Shown here: positions 16,538 to 25,175 of the stretch, piece after piece | How the letters are laid out: every line of letters starts with the position of its first letter | Numbering within the stretch: the stretch's first letter is position 1 | Assembly (NCBI GenBank): GCA_900769705.1 | Contig: CAAGHP010000020.1 | Coordinates: 136,003 to 200,002, forward strand | Length of the DNA: 64,000 nucleotides | Source: Alphaproteobacteria bacterium | GTDB lineage: Bacteria; Pseudomonadota; Alphaproteobacteria; RF32; CAG-239 | Reading direction: 5' to 3' | Position numbers and translations under genes: made by a program | Notes under the pieces: model-generated | Databases searched by the model: none | Seen by the model: only the letters and a program-made list of their open reading frames with translations | Told to the model about the DNA's origin: nothing

Positions 16538-17301
16538 AGATAATTTCTGTTGCAAACCGCAAAGGCGGAGTTGGTAAAACAACCACAACCATCAATATTG
16601 CCACTGCTTTGTCTGCAATAGGCCGAAATGTTTTGGTTATAGATTTTGACCCGCAGGGCAATGCCACAACTTCTATGGGAATCGCTAAGCAAAAAGAAAA
16701 CTATTCATCATACGATGTTTTAATTGGCAACTGTGATGTTAAAGAGGCTGTTTTACACACCGATTTACCGAGGTTTGATATGATTCCGTCGTCACCGGAT
16801 TTAGCGGCTGCGGAAATTGAACTGGTGGAAGTGGATAAACGTGAGTTTGTTCTAAAAAAAGCCTTAAACAGTTTAGAAGCAGTTTATGACTATGTATTGA
16901 TTGATTGCCCGCCATCCTTAAACTTAATCACTATCAATGCACTGGTTAGCTCAAATTCTGTCATGGTGCCTCTGCAGTGCGAGTTTTTAGCTTTGGAGGG
17001 TTTGGCTGATTTGATGAAGAATATTAACGCGATTAAACGCAATTTTAATCCGGCTTTGACTTTACAGGGAATTATTTTGACGATGTACAGCAAGCAAAAC
17101 AATCTTAGTCAGATGATTGAAGCTGATGTGCGTAAATATTTCGGAGATAAAGTTTATCAAACGGTTATTCCGCGAAGTGTGCGGATTGCCGAGGCGCCGT
17201 CGCACGGCAAGCCTATTTTGATTTATGATTTCAAAAGTGCCGGAGCACAGGCATATATTCAGTTGGCAAAAGAAGTTTTGAAAAGAGAAAAGGAGTTATA
17301 A
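16534..17301 (+). CDS. parA: chromosome partitioning ATPase ParA (Soj)
   Basis: A 255-residue MinD/ParA-family ATPase. The deviant Walker A KGGVGKTTT (residues 10-18, with the signature Lys), the ATP-switch DFDPQGNATTS, and YVLIDCPPSLNLITINAL are present. ATP-bound ParA dimers coat the nucleoid and pull ParB-parS complexes apart. Its length is that of short chromosomal ParA proteins without an N-terminal DNA-binding domain. AAGGAG lies before the ATG, which overlaps rsmG by 4 bases. parB begins at the base after its stop codon. Confidence 0.97.
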   Translation: MKIISVANRKGGVGKTTTTINIATALSAIGRNVLVIDFDPQGNATTSMGIAKQKENYSSYDVLIGNCDVKEAVLHTDLPRFDMIPSSPDLAAAEIELVEVDKREFVLKKALNSLEAVYDYVLIDCPPSLNLITINALVSSNSVMVPLQCEFLALEGLADLMKNINAIKRNFNPALTLQGIILTMYSKQNNLSQMIEADVRKYFGDKVYQTVIPRSVRIAEAPSHGKPILIYDFKSAGAQAYIQLAKEVLKREKEL

Positions 17302-18213
17302 ATGAACGCTAATAATAAAAAATTCGGTTTAGGGCGGGGGTTGGAAGCCTTATTGGGCGATGAAGACATAAGCTTGGACTTAGATAGTGAAACAGCAGAT
17401 GTTAATAGCTTAGTTGAAAACACTGTATTTAAATCTGAAAAAAATGAGGTTAAGGTATCAGATGTTGTTCCTTGCTCTTTTCAACCGCGTACGGAGTTTG
17501 ACCGCGAAGCTCTGGAGTCTTTAGCTCAGTCCATAAAAGAAAAAGGTGTGCTGCAGCCGCTTTTGGTTCGTAAAAAGAATGATAAATATGAAATTATTGC
17601 CGGCGAACGCCGTTGGCGCGCAGCTCAGCTTGCCGGCTTAAATGAAGTTCCGGTAATTGTTAAAGATTTGAATGATAGCGAAACTTTGGAAATCGCTTTA
17701 ATTGAAAATCTGCAGCGTGAAAATCTATCGGCTATTGAAGAGGCGGAAGGTTTAAACCGCCTGATGAATGAATATGCCTACACTCAAGAAGTTATCGGCA
17801 AAGTTATCGGTAAGTCGCGCAGCTATATAGCAAACACATTGCGTCTTTTAGGCTTACCTGAAGAAATAAAACAACAGGTAAAAGAAAATAAACTGTCTGC
17901 CGGCCATGCTCGCGCTTTAATTGGCTGTGAAAACGCTGTTGAACTTGCCGATAAAATTATCAAAGAAGGGTTGAGCGTGCGTGAAGCCGAAGCTTTGGCT
18001 GCAAATTCTAAAGGGATAAATGTTAAAAATATTATGCCAAAACAGCCAAAGCCCGTAGATAGAGATTTAGAAAAAATTATGGCTGATTTAGAAGAAAAAT
18101 TAAAGCTAAAAGTTAAAATAAATGCTGGAAAAAAAGGTAAAGGTAGTATAACATTACATTATAACACACCTGCAGAATTAAGCTCACTTTTAGATATTTT
18201 AGAACAAAGATAG
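17302..18213 (+). CDS. parB: chromosome partitioning CTPase clamp ParB (Spo0J)
   Basis: A 303-residue protein that loads on parS, binds CTP and spreads as a sliding clamp. It has the N-terminal ParA-activating segment FGLGRGLEALLGD, an N-domain with CSFQPRTEFD and the CTP-binding GERRWRAAQ and ENLQREN, and a central helix-turn-helix (TQEVIGKVIGKSRSYIANTLRLLGLPE). The last 60 residues form the C-terminal dimer domain. AGGAG precedes the start. The three parS sites at 11.8, 14.7 and 15.9 kb are its expected targets. Confidence 0.97.
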   Translation: MNANNKKFGLGRGLEALLGDEDISLDLDSETADVNSLVENTVFKSEKNEVKVSDVVPCSFQPRTEFDREALESLAQSIKEKGVLQPLLVRKKNDKYEIIAGERRWRAAQLAGLNEVPVIVKDLNDSETLEIALIENLQRENLSAIEEAEGLNRLMNEYAYTQEVIGKVIGKSRSYIANTLRLLGLPEEIKQQVKENKLSAGHARALIGCENAVELADKIIKEGLSVREAEALAANSKGINVKNIMPKQPKPVDRDLEKIMADLEEKLKLKVKINAGKKGKGSITLHYNTPAELSSLLDILEQR

Positions 18214-18225
18214 GAGAAAATTAAA

Positions 18226-18468
18226 ATGGCTACAATTTTAGAAAAAATGTTGGAAAACTGCAAAAAAGCCGGATATTATCCGACACAGAATATTGAAAAA
18301 ATTGCTAAGGCAAAAAATATGATGTTCGGCGATGGCGAATGGCAGCGTTGCCCTTGCGACGGAAACAATGAAAAAAGATATTGCATTTCCGAACTTTGCC
18401 GCAGCGATATTGAGCGCGACGGTATTTGCCACTGCCGTTGCTACCAAAAAGCTGGTTCTGATAAATAA
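18226..18468 (+). CDS. small Fe-S protein related to ferredoxin:thioredoxin reductase catalytic chain
   Basis: An 80-residue protein with RCPCDG, then RYCISELC, then GICHCRC. This is the cysteine layout of the FTR beta family (CPC...CxC...CHC), which holds a [4Fe-4S] cluster beside a redox disulfide, although the middle pair here is C-x4-C rather than CPC. FTR-like proteins reduce thioredoxins or related partners; the partner here is unknown. AGGAGAAAATTAAA precedes the start, 12 bases after parB, so it is in the par operon. The next gene is dnaE. Confidence 0.75.
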   Translation: MATILEKMLENCKKAGYYPTQNIEKIAKAKNMMFGDGEWQRCPCDGNNEKRYCISELCRSDIERDGICHCRCYQKAGSDK

Positions 18469-18510
18469 TTTGTGACCGAGTGGCACCTTTTTGAGTGCAT
18501 TTATTGTCGA

Positions 18511-21500
18511 ATGAAAGACCCTAAGTTTATACATTTGCGTGTTCACACCGCTTATTCTTTATCGCTTGGCGCTATGTTGGTGCCCAAGCTTGTGCATAAA
18601 ATGCATGATTTAGGGATTCCTTGTTGCGCTATTACCGACAGAGGTAATTTATTTGGCGGTAAATGTTTCTCAAAATATGCCTCAGATGAGGGAATTAAGC
18701 CGATTCTCGGTTCTGAACTCTGCGTGCATAATGAGGATTCGGAAAATTTAGCCCTGTCTAAAGGCAAAGAGCTTCCGCCGGATAGAATTATATTGCTGGT
18801 AAAAGATGAAACCGGTTATAAATCTATCATGAAAATGTTCCGCCGCTATTATCTGGATAACATGGAGCACAGCGACACGCCGCAGCTTACTATGCAAAAT
18901 TTGCGTGATTTCAGCGATGGGCTTATTTGTTTTACCGGTGGCTATGAGGGGCCAATCGGGCGTTTGATTTTACAAAACCGCAAGGATGAAGCCGAGAAAA
19001 AACTGCTTGAATACAAAGAGATTTTCGGCGACAGATTATACATGGAAATTTCTCGTGTCGGCTATGAAGAAGAAAAAAAGACTGAGCCGATATTCTTAGA
19101 GCTTGCCTATAAACATAATATTCCTCTGGTGGCAACAAACGATGTTTTCTTTTTTGATGAAAGCATGTATGAGGCGCATGATGCGCTTTGTTGCATTGCC
19201 GCCGGAGAATATGTGGCAAATGAAAACCGCCGCAAATATCTTCCGGGCAACCATTGGCGAACTGAAGCTGAAATGGTGGAATTATTTGCAGATATTCCGG
19301 AAGCAGTTGAAAATACGGTCAATATTGCCAAGCGATGTAATTACCTTTCCTATAAAATGGAGCCTCTTCTGCCGATATTTATTTGCCCTGAGGGCAAAAC
19401 TCAGGATGAGTTTATTACCGAAGAAGCCTATAAAGGCCTAAACGAGCGTATGAAAATCCAAGTTTATCACGACGGAATGAGTGCGGAAGAACGCGCCGAA
19501 ACAGACAGGCATTATTATGAGCGCTTAGATTATGAATTAAGCGTTATCAAAAAAATGGGGTTTCCGGGCTATTTTCTTATCGTGTCAGACTTCATTCGCT
19601 GGTCTAAAACTCATGGTGTGCCGATTGGCCCGGGCCGTGGTTCCGGTGCCGGTTCCATTGTGGCGTGGGCGCTGAAAATTACTGACTTGGACCCGATTCG
19701 CTTAGATTTACTTTTTGAAAGATTTTTGAATCCGGAGCGTGTTAATATGCCGGATTTTGATGTGGATTTGTGTCAGGAAAACCGCCATAAAACCATTGAA
19801 TATGTGCAGAAAAAATATGGTTACGACCATGTGGCACAAATTATTACTTATGGTAAATTGCAGTCAAAAGCCGTGATTCGCGATGTGGCGCGCGTGTTGC
19901 AAATGCCATATAGCCAGGCGGATAGAATTTCTAAGATGATTCCGCCGGGGCAGGGCGGTAAAAACCCGACTTTACAGGAAGCCTTAGACCAAGTTTCGGA
20001 GCTTGAAGAAATGCGGGTAAAAGATCCGCAAATCAACAAGCTGTTTGATATTGCCATGAAACTTGAGGGGTTATACCGCAACTCCGGCATGCATGCCGCC
20101 GGCGTGGTTATCGGCGACAGACCGCTTGACCAGCTGGTGCCGCTTTATAAGGACCCGCGCGCTGAAATGCCGGTAACTCAATATGATATGAAGTTTGTGG
20201 AAGAAACCGGTTTAATCAAATTTGACTTTTTGGGATTAAAAACCCTAACGGTTATTAAACGCGCTGTGGACTGGGTAAAGAAAACCCACGGCATAGAGCT
20301 GGATATGGCGGCTGTTCCTTTGGATGATAAGCCGACATATGAACTTATGCAAGAGGGCAATACCAGCGCTATTTTTCAATTTGAATCTTCCGGCATGCGC
20401 GATGTAATGAAGCAAATCAAGCCTGACCGTTTTGAAGATTTAATCGCTGTTATTTCTCTTTACCGTCCGGGGCCGATGGACAATATTCCGACTTATATCA
20501 ATCGCAAGCACGGACGTGAGGAAATCAAATATCTGCATCCGGATTTGGAACCGATTTTAGGCGAAACTTACGGAATTATGGTGTACCAAGAGCAAGTGAT
20601 GAAAATCGCTCAGGTTTTAGGTGGATATACGCTTGGCGGCGCTGATAAACTGCGTAAAGTTATGGGTAAAAAAATGCGTGATGAAATTCCGCATCAACGC
20701 CAAATGTTTACCGACGGCGCTATCAAAAAAGGTATAGACGGCGAAGTCGCTAAGACGATTTTTGACCAAATGGAAAAGTTTGCTTCTTATGGTTTCAACA
20801 AATCGCACGCCGCCGCATATTCGCTGATTTCTTATCAAACAGCGTATTTAAAAGCCCACTATCCGGTTGAATTTATGTGCGCCATTATGGATTTTGATAT
20901 AACTAACACCGATAAGGTTTTATTCTATACCGAAGAGTTCAAAAAAATGGGCTACAAGGTGCTGTCGCCGGATATCAATATGTCTAATGCCTTGTTTAAG
21001 GTAGAAGGAAACAACATTCGCTTTGCTTTGGCCGGCTTAAAAGGCGTGGGCGAAGCCAATATGAACGCTATTGTTGAAGAACGTGAAAAAAATGGAAAAT
21101 TCAAAGATTTATCAGATTTTATCCATCGCGTTGATGTTAAACAGATAAACCGCAAGCAGCTTGAGCAGCTGATAAAAGCCGGCGCATTTGATTGTTTGGA
21201 TACAAACCGCGGTAAGCTTTTTGTTAATATTGAAAATATAATGCGTCACATGGCTGCAGCGGCAGAATTAAAAAACAGTAATCAAACATCATTATTTGGC
21301 AGCGAAGAGCTTAATGCTAAAGTAAAATTGCAGGAAAAACCGGATTGGCCCGCTTTGGAACGCTTGCAGTTTGAGGCGGAAGCCATTGGTTTTTATTTAT
21401 CTTCACATCCGCTGGATGTCTATCGCGAGAGTATGGAGCGTCTTGGTATTACTACATACGCCGATGCCATAAAAGGAATAAAGACAGGCGACACGATTTA

Positions 21501-21984
21501 TGCTAACTTAGCCGGCTGTCTGCAAAGTTTTCAAAAGAAAATAAGTAAAAGCGGTAAGCCGTTTGCCTTTGTAAAACTTTCTGATACAACTTCGGCATAC
21601 GAGGGCTTGTTATTTTCGGACGGAATTACTAAATTTGAACAAGCTCTCAACAGCGGTTTGCCTCTTTATGCAAAAGTGAAGATAGAAAAGCAGTCTGACG
21701 ATATGCCGCCGAGAATGCTGTTTAATGTGATAAAAACGTTAGATGATGAAATAGCAGAAAATTCAAAAGGTTTGGTCATTGTTGTAAACAGCGTTGAGGC
21801 TGTTCGTCCGATTCGCGAAGCTTTGTCGCATGAGCACTATGGAACCAACAAAGTATATATCAAGCCGGAAAATGATGAATGGGACATTCGTATAGAATTG
21901 AAAAACGGGTATGCTTTGGCTGATGGAAACTTACTTTCTACAATCCGCGCTATAGCCGGTGTAACTTTTGTAAAGGAAATATAA
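18511..21984 (+). CDS. dnaE: DNA polymerase III alpha subunit
   Basis: The replicative polymerase catalytic subunit, 1157 residues from the ATG at 18511. A GTG at 18472 would add 13 residues that do not match the family, whose proteins start just before FIHLRVHTAYSL. It has the PHP domain, GPGRGSGAGSIVAW, and the catalytic aspartates in MPDFDVDLCQENR. The finger domain contains NSGMHAAGVVI and YRPGPMDNIP. Then come the tau/beta-binding regions, a tandem helix-hairpin-helix region and an OB fold near residue 1000. Length and motifs are normal for DnaE1. Neither start has a strong ribosome site. Confidence 0.95.
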   Translation: MKDPKFIHLRVHTAYSLSLGAMLVPKLVHKMHDLGIPCCAITDRGNLFGGKCFSKYASDEGIKPILGSELCVHNEDSENLALSKGKELPPDRIILLVKDETGYKSIMKMFRRYYLDNMEHSDTPQLTMQNLRDFSDGLICFTGGYEGPIGRLILQNRKDEAEKKLLEYKEIFGDRLYMEISRVGYEEEKKTEPIFLELAYKHNIPLVATNDVFFFDESMYEAHDALCCIAAGEYVANENRRKYLPGNHWRTEAEMVELFADIPEAVENTVNIAKRCNYLSYKMEPLLPIFICPEGKTQDEFITEEAYKGLNERMKIQVYHDGMSAEERAETDRHYYERLDYELSVIKKMGFPGYFLIVSDFIRWSKTHGVPIGPGRGSGAGSIVAWALKITDLDPIRLDLLFERFLNPERVNMPDFDVDLCQENRHKTIEYVQKKYGYDHVAQIITYGKLQSKAVIRDVARVLQMPYSQADRISKMIPPGQGGKNPTLQEALDQVSELEEMRVKDPQINKLFDIAMKLEGLYRNSGMHAAGVVIGDRPLDQLVPLYKDPRAEMPVTQYDMKFVEETGLIKFDFLGLKTLTVIKRAVDWVKKTHGIELDMAAVPLDDKPTYELMQEGNTSAIFQFESSGMRDVMKQIKPDRFEDLIAVISLYRPGPMDNIPTYINRKHGREEIKYLHPDLEPILGETYGIMVYQEQVMKIAQVLGGYTLGGADKLRKVMGKKMRDEIPHQRQMFTDGAIKKGIDGEVAKTIFDQMEKFASYGFNKSHAAAYSLISYQTAYLKAHYPVEFMCAIMDFDITNTDKVLFYTEEFKKMGYKVLSPDINMSNALFKVEGNNIRFALAGLKGVGEANMNAIVEEREKNGKFKDLSDFIHRVDVKQINRKQLEQLIKAGAFDCLDTNRGKLFVNIENIMRHMAAAAELKNSNQTSLFGSEELNAKVKLQEKPDWPALERLQFEAEAIGFYLSSHPLDVYRESMERLGITTYADAIKGIKTGDTIYANLAGCLQSFQKKISKSGKPFAFVKLSDTTSAYEGLLFSDGITKFEQALNSGLPLYAKVKIEKQSDDMPPRMLFNVIKTLDDEIAENSKGLVIVVNSVEAVRPIREALSHEHYGTNKVYIKPENDEWDIRIELKNGYALADGNLLSTIRAIAGVTFVKEI

Positions 21985-21985
21985 A

Positions 21986-22927
21986 ATGAAATTAACATTC
22001 CCTAAAATTATATACAAAACGGCAGTCTTGCTTAAAAATATAAGCGGAAACTTGAAAATACCAGCATTTTATGCGGCTGTTTTATGTGTTTTGGCCTTTT
22101 TAACAGGATTTCCTATGTCTTGCCAGCTGGGTAGAGAAGGCGTCTGGTGGTGCTATCTTGAAAAAAATAACAGTGAAATGCCGTTGTATTCTTTTATATT
22201 ATGTAAGCTTTTACTTTTATTTGTTTGCTGTTCATTTTTTGTAGATTTTTATAATACGGCGTTTAACAAAAAAATTTTCAGTTGGAAAAATCCGGTTTTA
22301 TTTAACTCCGAACGCTTAAAGAAAATCGGTTTGCTGTTTGGAACTTTGCTTGTTTTGGTTGCGCCGATTGCATTGGCTTTTGCTATTTTTTTGAAAAAAG
22401 CCAATCCTGACTGGCGGATTGAGTTTATATATTTTGTAATTATGTTTATTTGCTGCTGGATACCGTTTATTGTTATACGCTTGTCGGCAATTATAAGTTA
22501 TTTTTTGAGTGATGGAAAATTTCCGTCTTTGAAAGTTTTATGGCAAAAAACCGAAGACAGAAATTTCAGCATTATTTTTTCGTATGTGTTAATTTTTGTT
22601 ATTTTGAACTTTTTATCTTTGCAGATTTCATATATTTTAAGATTATTGATGCTGAAATATTTTTATTTTTCAACAGCGCTAATTACTGAGTTTTTCAGCA
22701 ATTTATTTATTTTGTTTACCGAAATTGTATTTATGATGCTGTTCCGTTCTATGCACGAAATTTTGGAGTCCGAAAATTCGAGCCCGTCAGATGAAAATTC
22801 AGCTATGGATTCGCAAAAAAATGATAGAACATTGCCGGAAGCTGAAAACGATAGCTCGAGAGTCAAAAAATCGGCTAAAAAAGCAAAATCGGCAGAATCT
22901 CGCAAAAATAACAAGGAAAAGAAGTAA
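21986..22927 (+). CDS. uncharacterised multi-pass membrane protein
   Basis: A 313-residue protein starting one base after dnaE and surely co-transcribed with it. Hydrophobic segments lie at about residues 22-45, 65-85, 110-132, 145-170, 190-215 and 225-250, giving about six membrane helices. The last 60 residues are a Ser/Glu/Lys-rich, low-complexity cytoplasmic tail ending in a Lys-rich stretch. No catalytic or transporter motif is visible and I do not recognise a family. It ends at a bidirectional terminator. Confidence 0.75.
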   Translation: MKLTFPKIIYKTAVLLKNISGNLKIPAFYAAVLCVLAFLTGFPMSCQLGREGVWWCYLEKNNSEMPLYSFILCKLLLLFVCCSFFVDFYNTAFNKKIFSWKNPVLFNSERLKKIGLLFGTLLVLVAPIALAFAIFLKKANPDWRIEFIYFVIMFICCWIPFIVIRLSAIISYFLSDGKFPSLKVLWQKTEDRNFSIIFSYVLIFVILNFLSLQISYILRLLMLKYFYFSTALITEFFSNLFILFTEIVFMMLFRSMHEILESENSSPSDENSAMDSQKNDRTLPEAENDSSRVKKSAKKAKSAESRKNNKEKK

Positions 22928-22931
22928 ATTA

Positions 22932-22962
22932 AAAGAGCTGAGTTAAAACTCAGCTCTTTGTA
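22932..22962. terminator. bidirectional terminator
   Basis: AAAGAGCTGAG (22932-22942) pairs perfectly with CTCAGCTCTTT (22949-22959) around a 6-base loop. It serves the plus-strand membrane gene and the minus-strand GX3-repeat gene. Confidence 0.85.
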
Positions 22963-22967
22963 AAATA

Positions 22968-23240
22968 TTATTTTTTAGCACCTTCTTTCAAACCGTCTTT
23001 AAGACCGTTTTTCAGTCCGTCTTTCAGATTTTTATGACGGCCGTTTTTTAATCCATCTTTCATTCCGGCCTTATAACCATCTTTAAGACCTTCTTTATAA
23101 CCATCTTTCATTCCTGATTCCAAACCGTTTTTCAAACCTTGTTCTAAAGTTTTGTTTGAAGTTGTGTCAGCTTTTACCTCGGTAACTATTCCGCCAAAGC
23201 AAAGTAAAAAAGCAACAGACATTACAATTAGTTTTTTCAT
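22968..23240 (-). CDS. secreted GX3-repeat protein
   Basis: A 90-residue protein with a signal peptide (MKKLIVMSVAFLL..., likely cleaved after VKA or ADA, about residue 24). Glycine then recurs every fourth residue from 35 to 87 (35, 39, 43 and so on), with one exception (Asn71). Units read GLKD, GYKE, GMKD, GLKN. This is an uninterrupted GX3 array like the deca-GX3 motif of the eukaryotic Yae1/Lto1 proteins, but here it is exported. The spacing suits a tightly packed amphipathic helix or helix bundle with a Lys/Asp face. It is the last gene of the ECF-sigma operon, 30 bases after the FGE-domain gene. Function unknown. Confidence 0.8.
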   Translation of the reverse strand: MKKLIVMSVAFLLCFGGIVTEVKADTTSNKTLEQGLKNGLESGMKDGYKEGLKDGYKAGMKDGLKNGRHKNLKDGLKNGLKDGLKEGAKK

Positions 23241-23270
23241 AGTATTTTTCCTTTCAAAAAATTATTAAAA

Positions 23271-24206
23271 TTATTTTTCGCGTACAACTCTAAAACCGAC
23301 ATTGTCGTATCTTTGAATGGCGTTTCGTGTTTCAACGCGATTTTCAGTACGGCAAGCAGTTCTTTGAGTATTCCAAGCTCCGCCTTTAACAGACAGTTCA
23401 TTTGCGTGTTTTTTGGTGGTGGAAGTCCATTCCCACACATTACCCCACATATCAATGGCTCCAGAAGCAGATAAGGTTTGTTTGTAGGTGTCAACGGCTG
23501 ATAACCCTTTGTTTTCGCCACAATTCATATCAGCGTCTTTCGGCATGTGTCCGGCCGCTAATTCCCATTCTTGTTCGGTTGGTAAACGATATTTTGCAGG
23601 CTTATCATTAGCTGAAAGCCATTGGCAATAAGCAACAGCGTCATTATACGACACATTAACAACAGGCAAATTGTTGTCGGAAGCTAAAGTTTTTTTGCCC
23701 TGATCCCTTAAGAAAATGTTAAATTCCTTGTTTGTAACCGGCGTATATGCGATTGAAACATTTTGTGCCGCGCCTAAAACAGGTAAAAATCCGTCTTTTG
23801 TTTGTCTGGCATTGGGGCGTAGGCGAGGGTCGGTAAAGCGGCTCATTGTCTGGTTAATGCGGTTTTCTTTGTCTTTCAGCATTTCATCAACAATTACCTG
23901 CATTTCTTCAATCTTAGACGTATGCTTAGCCGTTTTTTTCAATTCTTCCAACTTTGCTTTTTTGCGTTCAACAATTCTGTCATAATTGATTTCGGCTTGT
24001 TTGCGTAAGGCGTCATAATTAGCTTGCGTCGGGTTTTTGCGATAAGCGGCAATTAGCTGTTTTGTTTCATCATTGAGCTGTGGGCGATCCTTTTCAATGG
24101 TTGTACTGTACTTGAACAATTTTGCTTCCAGATTCGTTGTGCCTGCAAAAACCGTTCCGCTAAAGCATATCATTGCTGCGGTTGATAATAAAATTAGTTT
24201 TTTCAT
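23271..24206 (-). CDS. exported protein with SUMF1/FGE-type domain
   Basis: A 311-residue protein with a signal peptide (MKKLILLSTAAMICFSGTVFA). After a charged, helical stretch (residues 25-125) comes a formylglycine-generating-enzyme-like domain: YTPVTNKEFNIFL, VNVSYNDAVAYCQWLS, YRLPTEQEWELAA, GAIDMWGNVWEWT, SVKGGAWNTQRTACRTENR and NVGFRVVRE. In true FGE the 3' segment has two active-site cysteines; here the first position is replaced (WNTQ) and only one Cys remains, so oxidase activity is doubtful. It may be a structural or ligand-binding SUMF domain. AAGGATTT precedes the start; it follows the Spy-like gene by 20 bases. Confidence 0.85.
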   Translation of the reverse strand: MKKLILLSTAAMICFSGTVFAGTTNLEAKLFKYSTTIEKDRPQLNDETKQLIAAYRKNPTQANYDALRKQAEINYDRIVERKKAKLEELKKTAKHTSKIEEMQVIVDEMLKDKENRINQTMSRFTDPRLRPNARQTKDGFLPVLGAAQNVSIAYTPVTNKEFNIFLRDQGKKTLASDNNLPVVNVSYNDAVAYCQWLSANDKPAKYRLPTEQEWELAAGHMPKDADMNCGENKGLSAVDTYKQTLSASGAIDMWGNVWEWTSTTKKHANELSVKGGAWNTQRTACRTENRVETRNAIQRYDNVGFRVVREK

Positions 24207-24226
24207 AATGTTAAATCCTTGTTTGA

Positions 24227-24682
24227 TTAGTCCTTATCGTGTTTTGGAAAATCCTTAAAATCACGCGGTGGGAATCTGTGTCTTTCTCTGCGGTCAAACT
24301 CTTTTTCGTGATGTTGCTTGCGGGCTTCCAATTTTGCTTTTTGTTCCGGAGTCAATAAGGCTTCAAATTTTTTCATATCGGCTTCGCGGATTTTATCCAT
24401 TTTTTCACGCAGAGCTTTCATTTCCTTCATAAGCGGTTCAATTTGCTTACGGCTCTGCTCGCGGATTTCTTTAGCCTTAGCTTTTTGTTCATCAGACAGG
24501 TCTAAAAATTTATCCATTTTTTCCGGTTCCGGACGTTTGCGCATTTCTTTATGATGTCTAGGCATTCTTTCTGTTTGTTGAGCCGGTTCTGCCGGATTCG
24601 CAGCCGCTTCTGCAAAAGCGTTGGAATAAGCCGAAAAGGCGATTAGGGTGGAAAGTGCGGTGGTCAGTAATAATTTAGTCAT
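24227..24682 (-). CDS. Spy/CpxP-like periplasmic protein
   Basis: A 151-residue protein with a signal peptide ending near AFA (residue 24), then a highly charged helical body. It has two LTxxQ-like motifs, LSDEQKAKAKEI and LLTPEQKAKLEAR, separated by about 45 residues, as in the Spy/CpxP/CnrX family. These proteins are ATP-independent periplasmic chaperones or stress and metal sensors. The His/Arg/Asp-rich tail could bind metal. Its start overlaps the end of the ECF sigma gene by 8 bases, tying it to that regulator. Confidence 0.85.
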   Translation of the reverse strand: MTKLLLTTALSTLIAFSAYSNAFAEAAANPAEPAQQTERMPRHHKEMRKRPEPEKMDKFLDLSDEQKAKAKEIREQSRKQIEPLMKEMKALREKMDKIREADMKKFEALLTPEQKAKLEARKQHHEKEFDRRERHRFPPRDFKDFPKHDKD

Positions 24683-25175
24683 TGTTATTCTCCTTTAGAA
24701 AATTTAATTTTTGAGCTAATATCTTTCGGGCGTTAAACAGTCTGGATTTAACTGTTCCTTCGGCGATTTTCAATTTGTCGGCAATTTCTTTGTACGATTT
24801 TTCTTCAAATTCGTACAAAATAATTACTTTTCGCAAATCGGCAGGCAATTCGTCAACAGCTTTCAAGATGATTTTTTGCCTTTTCTTTTTATCTATTTTT
24901 TCATCAAATTTCGGGGTTATGCTAACCTTTTCAATTATTTCTCCCTGTAAAGTACAATTATTGTATTTGTTAAAACGAGATTTTAAATAGTCGCGACAAA
25001 TATTTGCAGTCAACATACCGAGCCATGCGGATTTTTTGCCTTGCTCTTGATAGTTTTCTTGGTTTTGCCAGATTTTCAGATAAGCCTCCTGTTCCAAATC
25101 CTCATTGTAATTGCCGGTAATTTTTTTGATAACGGCGCGCACAATGGCTTTGTATGATGCTATTTCATTGCTCAT
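24675..25175 (-). CDS. ECF-family RNA polymerase sigma factor
   Basis: A 166-residue sigma factor with only regions 2 and 4. Region 2 includes NEDLEQEAYLKIWQNQENYQEQGKKSAWLGMLTANICRDYLKSR. Region 4 contains LPADLRKVIILYEFEEKSYKEIADKLKIAEGTVKSRLFNARKIL, a clear helix-turn-helix for the -35 element. Its start overlaps the stop of the small membrane protein gene upstream, and it is followed by a Spy-like gene. An EcfG-like promoter (GAAC-N17-CGTT) lies before the operon, suggesting autoregulation. Role: an envelope-stress regulator by context. Confidence 0.93.
   Translation of the reverse strand: MSNEIASYKAIVRAVIKKITGNYNEDLEQEAYLKIWQNQENYQEQGKKSAWLGMLTANICRDYLKSRFNKYNNCTLQGEIIEKVSITPKFDEKIDKKKRQKIILKAVDELPADLRKVIILYEFEEKSYKEIADKLKIAEGTVKSRLFNARKILAQKLNFLKENNND

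Larger units (their letters stand above)
12260..17433 (+). repeat. clustered TGTATTTAAA motif (9 copies)
   Basis: The 10-mer TGTATTTAAA occurs at 12260, 13028, 13060, 14526, 15503, 16200, 16273 and 17424, and the 9-mer GTATTTAAA at 14800. All are on the plus strand. Several share the longer form AAAACAnTGTATTTAAA. Two copies are intergenic (13028, 13060), six are read as Val-Phe-Lys and one (16200) in another frame, so amino-acid use alone does not explain them. By eye I find only one further GTATTTAAA in the window (20844). The cluster surrounds the parS sites. Confidence 0.7.

Noticed and set aside
22968..23240. CRISPR-like or tandem DNA repeat in the GX3 gene
   Set aside because: The repeat is at the protein level with varied codons and 12-base units; there are no spacers or conserved DNA repeats.
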